Below are positions 1 to 5,083 of a stretch of DNA of 5,132 nt, piece by piece. The first letter of the stretch is position 1. The number at the start of each line of letters is the position of its first letter. The translations under genes were made by a program, and so were the position numbers. The notes under the pieces are model-generated. The model did not search any database, had not been told where the DNA came from, and was given only the letters and a program-made list of their open reading frames with translations. This DNA comes from Pseudomonadota bacterium (GTDB taxonomy: Bacteria; Bdellovibrionota_B; Oligoflexia; Oligoflexales; JAPPIL01). The stretch covers positions 1 to 5,132 of the forward strand of contig JAPPIL010000121.1 in the NCBI GenBank assembly GCA_028877195.1, in the 5' to 3' direction.

Positions 1-12
1 CCGATCGAACAT

Positions 13-28
13 GGCAAGCAAGCTTGCC
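13..28. repeat. Small inverted repeat
   Basis: GGCAAG-CAAG-CTTGCC, a perfect 6-bp stem with a 4-nt loop near the window edge. Its function is not evident; it could belong to the 3' region of a gene outside the window. Confidence 0.35.
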
Positions 29-31
29 TGT

Positions 32-74
32 CCTCTCTCCGTTTTGAAGTGCCCTCTCTCCGCACCTCTCTCCC
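32..74. repeat. Degenerate CT-rich repeat related to the 42-nt repeat
   Basis: CCTCTCTCC occurs three times (32-40, 53-61, 65-73). The stretch CTCCGCACCTC at 58-68 is shared exactly with the left 42-nt copy (235-245), where the flanking C-runs replace CT alternation. This looks like a diverged third member of the repeat family. Confidence 0.45.
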
Positions 75-136
75 TATCGTCTTAAGACATATGCTGGTTT
101 GAGTCGGAAACAAAATTTTATTCGCTCACGACATTA

Positions 137-177
137 GACGTGCTACGCACGTCAGAGTCTGTCGCTCGTAGAGCGAC
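137..177. repeat. Two tandem 7-bp hairpins with 3-nt loops
   Basis: GACGTGC-TAC-GCACGTC (137-153) and GTCGCTC-GTA-GAGCGAC (161-177) are perfect inverted repeats separated by seven bases. They lie downstream of the exported-protein gene in its transcription direction. Neither has a T-run right after it on either strand. They may be part of the intergenic repeat array or stabilise a transcript end. Confidence 0.6.
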
Positions 178-180
178 TAA

Positions 181-198
181 CCCTCTCGTATAAAAAAA
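181..198 (+). repeat. 18-nt repeat arm, left (inverted partner of 4986-5003)
   Basis: CCCTCTCGTATAAAAAAA is the exact reverse complement of 4986-5003. On the right it forms one arm of a long palindrome plus an A/T run next to the VC0807-like start codon. Here it stands alone without its pairing arm, next to the hairpins at 137-177. Confidence 0.75.
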
Positions 199-205
199 TA
201 GGCAT

Positions 206-223
206 TACTTATGCAACAAAGCC
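206..223 (-). mobile_element. Possible leftover terminal inverted repeat of an IS5/IS903-like element
   Basis: Read on the minus strand from 223 downward, GGCTTTGTTGCATAAGTA agrees at 15 of 18 positions with the IS903 terminal repeat as I remember it. The tip falls exactly where the left 42-nt repeat loses homology to its partner. No transposase gene and no opposite end are visible between 1 and 205, so at most this is a solo end. Confidence 0.3.
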
Positions 224-265
224 GGCTTTCCCCCCTCCGCACCTCCCCCCTCTTCCATCTTGCTC
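224..265. repeat. 42-nt intergenic repeat, left copy
   Basis: A CT-rich 42-mer starting GGCTTTCCCCCCTCCG and ending CCATCTTGCTC matches 5042-5083 in the same orientation, with two mismatches (position 17 C/A, position 37 C/T). On the minus strand it is G-rich and forms the 3' untranslated region of the exported-protein gene. Its end overlaps two bases of that gene's TGA stop codon. Homology to the other copy stops abruptly at its left edge (223/224). Dispersed intergenic repeat is the natural reading. Confidence 0.85.
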
Positions 266-2642
266 AGCGGTCATTCATATGAGGGGCAGAAGAAGAAGTA
301 GACGACACCGCTGCCAAAGCTTCCAGCATCTCTGAACTGATACCAAACGGTTTACTGGTATGATTGTAAACTATGTGGCGATAATACTTAACGACCTCAT
401 TGATTTCAAACGCACGTGCGGATGGTTGCTTGTTCTGTGCCCGCAGTTTATGTCGGGGCACGAAAGTTTTCAAATCATCGGGGTGGACGTGATAATACAT
501 GATCAAACGTTCTAACTTTGTTGAGGCAATGGCAAGCTTGTCGTGAGCGTATGCTTGTTCCAGTGTTCTGGTAGACAAGTTTAACGCCTTGGCAACACGA
601 GGTAGATAGGCAAAGGGGAGCGTTCTTTTTACTTTTGATTCGGCTGCGTGCAGAATCACAGCTATCTCATCAACGAGCAGATCATCGCCGCTAGCAAGGT
701 CAGCTAACTCGTGCAGCGACATGCCTTGTCGTTCGCGTGTATTTCTAATCAATGCCCCAAGTGTATTTGAGGGGGCTTTGACCTTTGTGCGATCAATAGC
801 CAGCTGCAACGCGTTGTTCAGTTCATCAGGCAAGAACGGCACAATATCGTCGGCATCGCGGCTGAAAACGACGATAGCATTGGCAACATCTACCAACCGT
901 TGCACATTATCAGGATACAATGCCAAATCTTTGGCGGTAGTAGCAGCTGTGCTGGGACTGACTTGGGCATCGTAGTGGATAAGAGACTCATGGTAGTCAT
1001 AGTCAAGCAAGCCCTTGCCTGACTGTGCAATCAAAGTGTTCACCACGCCATCAAAAGCATTGATCTCCGCCGCGGTGATGTCTTTCAAATACAAGTTAGC
1101 TAAAAATTTGTCCGCTTGGTATCTGGCATACGCCGCTTCAAAACGACCGATAGCGTCGCTAGGCATGTCTTTGGTAATAAAGCGCCCATACTTGTATGCA
1201 CCGATAAGTTTTTCTGTTTCTAATCTTGCCAGCTCCTGCTCATAGTCATAACCCATGACCGCCGTGATCTTGCGTAGATTTCTTTTGCCAAGACGATAGT
1301 GCGTCGTTTTGCCGATGATATGCTCAAGATTGTCGGCACTGATGCCAGTCAAGGTGCTTAAACTCGCAACGGTCAAATCCTTAGCCTGCATGTCCTGTAT
1401 CAACTGGGCAGCAAAAGTGCGCTCAAACTGTTGGAGTTGGCTATAAACTTGCGCAGACTTGTTAAAGTCCTTTTTCGGCTTGCTCTTGTGTGCACGGGAT
1501 GCCTTGCGTTCGGCACTTGCGGTTGCCAAAGCCTTCGCCACATCCTCACCAGCATCTCGCAACGCAGGGATATTGCCAAGCGCAGAATCATACATGTGGA
1601 TTAGCTTATCGATCAGTGCCGCCGTGCGCAGTTCCTCTAGCTTGATGCCATAGGTTGCGCTTATATGTGGGAGAAGTTTTTCACCTGCTAATCGCTGTCC
1701 CGACTCAATGTAGTATAGATAGTTGTAGCTTAATTTTTCGGAATCGTAGTCGCGAAGCTTAGCAGTGCCACGTGCATTGCGCATCATGGTTGCGACCGAT
1801 TGGGTGGTGGGTGAGGTGATTACAGCAGGGATATTGTCCTTGCCGACTTGTTCAGATAACGCATTGAAAGCCTTGATGAAATCCTTATCTCTCCGTGCTT
1901 CAACTAGGCTATGGATATTATTTTTTTTCTCAGCTGCGAGTTTGGCGATATGTTCCAAATGCATGACCAGAGATGACCAATGCATCATCACATCAGTGTG
2001 GTGATGGAACTCAAGAGCAGCAAGGTATTCCTGTAGCACGGGCTTTGTTTCTTTGGGATTGAACTCTTGCAATGTTTGAAAATGTTTAAGCACCACCGAA
2101 GATATAAACTGTTCGTGTGCTTTTAAATCATCAGGTCTCTCAATACTCAGCATGCTGCGGAACAATGCATCAGCTGATAGCGATTTTTGCCCCCACTGCC
2201 GTGCCTGCTGTTGTCGGTCAGCAGCTTGGAGCAAAGCGGTGCGGCGGGCATCGTGTAGTTGCGATAGTTTATCAGCTGGAAGATTACTGGCTTTGTTGAT
2301 TAGTTTTTCAAGCTCAATCTGTTGACGAAGCTGGTCTTCAGTCATGTTTAGCAGGGGTGCAAAGACTGCAAAGTTTTTGGCATGCATCTGTAACATGCCC
2401 TTCTCAAGTCGCCGAAATGTCAAATCAGGACGGTCAACCACCAAATCAACGCTAACATAATCTTTGAGTGTCTTTTGACCACGCAACCAACGTGCTCTAC
2501 TTGCCAATGGCACATAGGAACGCAATGCCCGCAAAGGTAATTCCTTTACCTGTTGCAGATGCTTGACATTGGCGGCAATGTATTTAGCAGCGATGCCTGT
2601 TGATGATGTGGATAATAATGCTAATAATAACAGTAATTTCAT
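264..2642 (-). CDS. Exported protein of unknown function with four XRE-like helix-turn-helix segments
   Basis: I do not recognise a named family. The 792-residue product begins with a Sec-type signal peptide (MK, seven-residue hydrophobic core L3-L10, Ser/Thr stretch, likely cleavage near G16-I17-A18-A19), so the mature protein should be periplasmic or secreted. It contains no cysteine. The rest looks mostly helical. Four segments resemble Cro/C1 (XRE) helix-turn-helix folds: about residues 46-115, 280-348, 408-480 and 625-714. The last opens with a classic XRE pattern (LGALIRNTRERQGMSLHELA, 627-646). Each is followed by a helix ending in a KLI-like motif (113-115, 346-348, 478-480, 712-714). 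A basic linker lies at about 379-391, a His-rich helix at 213-231 and a Ser-rich tail at 780-785. No enzyme motif is visible. The ATG is forced: an in-frame TAA lies seven codons upstream and the next Met is residue 83. No clear Shine-Dalgarno is seen. Alternatively the N-terminus is a membrane anchor. The ORF is certain; the function is unknown. Confidence 0.9.
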   Translation of the reverse strand: MKLLLLLALLSTSSTGIAAKYIAANVKHLQQVKELPLRALRSYVPLASRARWLRGQKTLKDYVSVDLVVDRPDLTFRRLEKGMLQMHAKNFAVFAPLLNMTEDQLRQQIELEKLINKASNLPADKLSQLHDARRTALLQAADRQQQARQWGQKSLSADALFRSMLSIERPDDLKAHEQFISSVVLKHFQTLQEFNPKETKPVLQEYLAALEFHHHTDVMMHWSSLVMHLEHIAKLAAEKKNNIHSLVEARRDKDFIKAFNALSEQVGKDNIPAVITSPTTQSVATMMRNARGTAKLRDYDSEKLSYNYLYYIESGQRLAGEKLLPHISATYGIKLEELRTAALIDKLIHMYDSALGNIPALRDAGEDVAKALATASAERKASRAHKSKPKKDFNKSAQVYSQLQQFERTFAAQLIQDMQAKDLTVASLSTLTGISADNLEHIIGKTTHYRLGKRNLRKITAVMGYDYEQELARLETEKLIGAYKYGRFITKDMPSDAIGRFEAAYARYQADKFLANLYLKDITAAEINAFDGVVNTLIAQSGKGLLDYDYHESLIHYDAQVSPSTAATTAKDLALYPDNVQRLVDVANAIVVFSRDADDIVPFLPDELNNALQLAIDRTKVKAPSNTLGALIRNTRERQGMSLHELADLASGDDLLVDEIAVILHAAESKVKRTLPFAYLPRVAKALNLSTRTLEQAYAHDKLAIASTKLERLIMYYHVHPDDLKTFVPRHKLRAQNKQPSARAFEINEVVKYYRHIVYNHTSKPFGISSEMLEALAAVSSTSSSAPHMNDR

Positions 2643-2675
2643 GCAGTTAAACCGAAGCAGTTATTGGAGAAGCTA

Positions 2676-2704
2676 ATCATGCATCAATCCACCACAATTA
2701 TCAA
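2676..2704 (-). promoter_or_regulatory. Candidate sigma-70 promoter for the exported XRE-like protein
   Basis: On the minus strand TTGATA (2699-2704; five of six bases match TTGACA) is followed after 17 nt by CATGAT (2676-2681; four of six match TATAAT). Transcription would start near 2669, giving a leader of about 27 nt before ATG 2642. The spacing is ideal but the -10 box is weak, and this is the best pair I found by eye rather than a scored prediction. Confidence 0.35.
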
Positions 2705-2817
2705 GGTATTGATGTCTGTTTCTAGACGGCTTATCATGTTTTGCCATTTTCTTGTTTGCTAGGGTTGAGGGGCTTGTTGCAAATTTTGTTGTGTGTGTGC
2801 TGCGGCAGTGAAGGTTG

Positions 2818-2833
2818 TGGCATGCGGCTTGTT
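2818..2833 (+). promoter_or_regulatory. Candidate sigma-54-like (-24/-12) promoter for amt
   Basis: TGGCAT, five bases, then TTGTT matches the sigma-54 pattern TGGCAC-N5-TTGCA, with a T where the -12 GC dinucleotide normally has C. A start near 2843 would leave about a 50-nt leader to GTG 2895. Nitrogen-regulated glnK-amtB operons in enteric bacteria use sigma-54 with NtrC, so the placement makes sense. I did not find a good paired NtrC site upstream, and the -12 mismatch is at a position that is usually important. Confidence 0.35.
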
Positions 2834-2879
2834 GTTTGGAGAGGCTAGTGGACTCTAGATCGTGAGAATAAACTATTAC

Positions 2880-2885
2880 GAGGGG
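2880..2885 (+). promoter_or_regulatory. Ribosome binding site supporting GTG 2895 as the amt start
   Basis: GAGGGG ends 9 nt before GTG 2895. For the alternative GTG 2862, the nearest purine-rich stretch (GGAGAGG, 2838-2844) is 17 nt away, too far. Together with the signal peptide this decides the start. Confidence 0.6.
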
Positions 2886-2894
2886 CTTTGTATT

Positions 2895-4244
2895 GTGAAA
2901 AATTTACTGGTTGCAATCGTTTTTCTTGGTGCAGGGACGGCTTTTGGGGCTGCTGAACCTTCTGCTCATGTTCAGTATCTGTTTACCAATTTCCTGTTGT
3001 TCGTTTCTGCTGCCCTAGTGATGTGGATGGCGGCAGGCTTTTGTATGCTTGAGAGTGGCATTGTGCGTGCGAAAAGCTCTGCGATTATCTGTTTGAAAAA
3101 CATCATGCTCTATGCCGTCGCCTGTATCGCTTACTTTGTCGTCGGCTACAACATAATGTATGAGGACTTTAGTTTCTTTGTGTTGCCAAAGGTCTTTGAG
3201 CTGGGCTTGTTGTCAGGTGCTGATGACCCTTCACATTTAACGGACTCCATTGCTGAAGGGCAGTTCTCGTTGATGGGCGTGTTCTTTCAGATGGTCTTTG
3301 TTGCGACTACTGCTTCAATTATCTCTGGTTCGTTAGCAGAACGGGTGCGCATGTGGTCGTTTTTGATTTTTGTCTTTGTCTTGGCGGCGGTTATCTATCC
3401 AATCGTTGGACAGTGGACATGGGGTGAAGGTTGGCTATATCAGCGTGGGTTTGTTGATTTTGCTGGTTCAACCATCGTCCATTCAGTTGGTGGTTGGGCA
3501 GCGCTTGCGGGGATATTGTTGATCGGCCCGCGTGAGGGTAAGTTTGACAAGGATGGCAACCCTGTGCCGACACCTGCGTCCAATGTGCCGCTGGCGACAC
3601 TTGGGGTATTTATCCTCTGGTTGGGGTGGATGGGCTTTAACGGCGGTTCGGTGTTGGCCTACGGCACAGCCAAAGACGCTGCGAGTTTGGGACTAGTATT
3701 GTTTAACACCAATATCGCTGCGGCAGGTGGGGTGATTGCGGCGATGTTGCTAGGGGTAATCACTCACAATCGCTTACAGGTGTTATGGATTCTGAATGGT
3801 GCAATCAGTGGTTTAGTTGCTATTACCGCAGCACCTGACATTGCCAGCCCAGTTAATGCATTGATCGTCGGTGCTGTCGGTGGTGTCATCGCTACTGCCT
3901 TTGTGCCACTACTTGAGAAGTTGAAGATAGATGATGTTGTCGGTGCGATACCAGCTCACTTGGCAGCAGGTGTTTGGGGCACATTGGCCGCGGCGATCTT
4001 TGGTGGGGCGGACTTCCTCACCCAGTTGATTGGTATTGCAAGTATCGGGGCATTTACCTTCGTATCATCGCTGTTGCTGTGGGCAGTGCTTAAGTATACG
4101 CTTGGCATTAGAGTTTCAAAAGACAGCGAGTTTTTGGGGCAGGATATAGTTGAGCTTGGCATTGAGGCTTATCCAGAGTTCTTGAGTCTAGAGGGGCTAC
4201 AGTCTGAAATGGGTGATGCTGACGATGGCAAGAAGAAGCGGTAG
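2895..4244 (+). CDS. amt: Ammonium transporter, Amt/MEP/Rh family
   Basis: Inner-membrane channel for ammonium uptake, trimeric in this family. The 449-residue product has a signal peptide (residues 1-18/19, KNLLVAIVFLGAGTAFGA) and about 11 membrane helices. Landmarks align with E. coli AmtB: Phe gate F131 and F248 (AmtB F107, F215), W176 (W148), D188 in DFAG (D160), S252 (S219), and the twin pore histidines H196 and H355 (H168, H318). D188-H196 and W176-D188 keep the AmtB spacing. The early segment reads GFCMLESGIVRAK rather than the YGG form of AmtB, as in a second bacterial Amt clade. The C-terminal tail (GQDIVELGIEAY, 415-426) keeps the motif used for subunit coupling and PII docking, but with Leu at the AmtB His position. 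I chose GTG 2895 because the signal peptide starts there and a purine-rich AGGGG lies 9 nt upstream. The in-frame GTG at 2862 would put a polar segment before the signal peptide. No glnK is adjacent in the window. Confidence 0.95.
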   Translation: MKNLLVAIVFLGAGTAFGAAEPSAHVQYLFTNFLLFVSAALVMWMAAGFCMLESGIVRAKSSAIICLKNIMLYAVACIAYFVVGYNIMYEDFSFFVLPKVFELGLLSGADDPSHLTDSIAEGQFSLMGVFFQMVFVATTASIISGSLAERVRMWSFLIFVFVLAAVIYPIVGQWTWGEGWLYQRGFVDFAGSTIVHSVGGWAALAGILLIGPREGKFDKDGNPVPTPASNVPLATLGVFILWLGWMGFNGGSVLAYGTAKDAASLGLVLFNTNIAAAGGVIAAMLLGVITHNRLQVLWILNGAISGLVAITAAPDIASPVNALIVGAVGGVIATAFVPLLEKLKIDDVVGAIPAHLAAGVWGTLAAAIFGGADFLTQLIGIASIGAFTFVSSLLLWAVLKYTLGIRVSKDSEFLGQDIVELGIEAYPEFLSLEGLQSEMGDADDGKKKR

Positions 4245-4256
4245 TCTGATAGTTCG

Positions 4257-4281
4257 ACGCAGGGCAAGAGATGCCCTGCGT
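4257..4281. terminator. Shared hairpin between convergent amt and VC0807-like gene
   Basis: ACGCAGGGCA (4257-4266), a five-base loop AGAGA, then TGCCCTGCGT (4272-4281) form a perfect 10-bp stem. It begins 12 nt after the amt stop codon and, on the other strand, 11 nt after the VC0807-like stop codon, so it is almost centred between the two. The position strongly suggests a bidirectional transcription end. It lacks the immediate U-tract of a textbook intrinsic terminator on either strand; on the plus strand the T-rich stretch starts only about 10 nt downstream. It may instead act as a 3'-end stabiliser. Confidence 0.6.
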
Positions 4282-4292
4282 GTCAGCTGCTC

Positions 4293-4979
4293 TTATTTAT
4301 TCATTATTTCATCAAGCGATAGTGTGGTCAGGGCTTTTATCTTATTCAACAGATACCAGAATGTTAGCACACCGATAATCAAGCAGGGAACAACGATAAC
4401 TGGAAAACTTAATGCGGTCATACGACCAAGCTCTTGGTTGAATTCCGTTGAACCCGCAGGGCTTCGCAGTATCACCACTGCCAACACAAAGTTTAGCACC
4501 GCGCTGAGTAAAAATGATGCTCCAAACATGAATGAAACTCGCACCAGCATTTGCTCAAACTCCGCTCTGGTGTTGCGTTTGGCTAGCTGTTCCTCAATCC
4601 TATCTACCGCGATAACGCTTTTATTGTAGAGCAGGGCCTTGATTAGCGGTTGGCGGGTGTAATTAGATAAGATTATTGCTGCCCCAATCACTAGCGGCAC
4701 AACTGCTTCCTTGACCGCAAACCAAATGACATTGACCTGTAGTAGCCCTAACCCACCAGTTAGAAGAACATTGATCAACCCTAAAGCAGGAATAAACCCT
4801 ACCCGCTTCGCTTGCCTGAACTCATACAGCCCATAGCTAATTGGAAACGCTAGTGCGACCAACAAGGCATACAGTGCACCGAGTCGTTCAGGTTCACTCA
4901 ACTTGGTCAAAATCAATGACGGAATAACGATATTGAAGAGTAGACTGACTAAAGGATTTTCACGCCGATCAGTGTTCAT
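4293..4979 (-). CDS. VC0807-family-like multi-pass membrane protein
   Basis: A 228-residue integral membrane protein resembling the family named after Vibrio cholerae VC0807; its biochemical role is not established. Roughly six hydrophobic segments are visible: about residues 10-26, 33-52, 61-80, 89-105, 147-171 and 188-211. A charged cytosolic-looking stretch (about 107-145) separates the fourth and fifth. The opening NPLVSLLFNIVIPSLIL, the LLTGGLGLL segment (72-80), the KEAVVPLVIG segment (90-99) and the FNQELGRMTALSFPV segment (180-194) are what I recognise as family-like. The frame stays open 46 codons further upstream to an ATG at 5117. That extension is basic, non-hydrophobic and is simply the translated intergenic repeat, so I place the start at ATG 4979. 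Only an A/G-rich stretch (AAAAAAAGAAAAT) precedes it, a weak ribosome binding site. It converges with amt, with 48 bp between the stop codons. The gene is secure; the family call is recognition by eye. Confidence 0.85.
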   Translation of the reverse strand: MNTDRRENPLVSLLFNIVIPSLILTKLSEPERLGALYALLVALAFPISYGLYEFRQAKRVGFIPALGLINVLLTGGLGLLQVNVIWFAVKEAVVPLVIGAAIILSNYTRQPLIKALLYNKSVIAVDRIEEQLAKRNTRAEFEQMLVRVSFMFGASFLLSAVLNFVLAVVILRSPAGSTEFNQELGRMTALSFPVIVVPCLIIGVLTFWYLLNKIKALTTLSLDEIMNK

Positions 4980-4985
4980 ATTTTC

Positions 4986-5003
4986 TTTTTTTATACGAGA
5001 GGG
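4986..5003 (-). repeat. 18-nt repeat arm, right (inverted partner of 181-198)
   Basis: Exact reverse complement of 181-198. Contains the seven-T run (4986-4992) and ATACGAGAGGG, which is most of the left arm of the 11-bp hairpin at 4995-5019. Confidence 0.75.
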
Positions 5004-5019
5004 GGTAACCCCCTCTCGT
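4995..5019. repeat. Perfect 11-bp GC-rich hairpin upstream of VC0807-like start
   Basis: ACGAGAGGGGG, loop TAA, CCCCCTCTCGT: an uninterrupted 11-bp stem with a 3-nt loop. In the minus-strand transcript it would end 15 nt before ATG 4979, directly upstream of the A-rich ribosome-binding stretch. No U-tract follows in that direction (the next bases are ATAAAAAAAG), so it is not a terminator for incoming minus-strand transcription. It may be a leader structure or part of the repeat element. Confidence 0.7.
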
Positions 5020-5030
5020 GCTCTCCTTTT

Positions 5031-5059
5031 ATTATGCGGAGGGCTTTCCCCCCTCCGAA
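5031..5059 (-). promoter_or_regulatory. Weak candidate promoter for the VC0807-like gene inside the repeat
   Basis: On the minus strand TTCGGA (5054-5059) and CATAAT (5031-5036) are 17 nt apart. The -10 box matches five of six, the -35 box only three of six. If used, the 11-bp hairpin at 4995-5019 would sit in the 5' leader. A rival -10-like TATAAA at 4990-4995 would give an almost leaderless message. Confidence 0.2.
5037..5057. repeat. 7-bp hairpin overlapping the 42-nt repeat
   Basis: CGGAGGG (5037-5043), loop CTTTCCC, CCCTCCG (5051-5057). The right arm lies inside the 42-nt repeat; the left arm is absent from the left copy at 224-265. With 4995-5019 it makes two stacked hairpins ahead of the VC0807-like gene. 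Confidence 0.6.
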
Positions 5060-5083
5060 CCTCCCCCCTCTTCCATTTTGCTC
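5042..5083. repeat. 42-nt intergenic repeat, right copy
   Basis: Direct-repeat partner of 224-265, 40 of 42 bases identical. Here it lies upstream of the VC0807-like gene and its left part forms one arm of the hairpin at 5037-5057. Because both copies are outside coding sequence (apart from two bases of a stop codon) and bracket all three genes, they look like members of a dispersed family and are a possible substrate for recombination. Confidence 0.85.

Noticed and set aside
1..102. An open frame running from the window edge to TGA at 100-102
   Set aside because: It could be the tail of an outside gene, but it is mostly CT-rich repeat translated as Ser/Leu/Pro and has no recognisable protein character.
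190..213. Intrinsic terminator for the exported-protein gene (GCAT-AAGTA-ATGC then a T7 run on the minus strand)
   Set aside because: The T-run is good but the stem is only 4 bp, and the sequence also belongs to repeat modules. No firm terminator could be assigned.
224..265. G-quadruplex on the minus strand of the 42-nt repeat
   Set aside because: There are only two G-runs of three or more, separated by pairs of G. At best a two-layer structure is possible, too weak to report as a feature.
721..2299. Several plus-strand open frames of 60-84 codons and a second minus-strand frame
   Set aside because: All lie inside the 792-codon gene in other frames, and none has a convincing start or protein character.
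2680..2697. NtrC-like half site TGCATCA upstream of amt
   Set aside because: Only the left half resembles the site. The right half does not mirror it.
2862..2894. GTG 2862 as the amt start
   Set aside because: It adds 11 polar residues ahead of a normal signal peptide, and its nearest purine-rich site is 17 nt away.
3391..4162. Minus-strand open frames of 68-69 codons
   Set aside because: Antisense shadows of the amt coding sequence.
4213..4629. A 138-codon plus-strand open frame
   Set aside because: It overlaps the amt end and lies antisense to the VC0807-like gene, which has clear membrane-protein composition. Its product resembles nothing.
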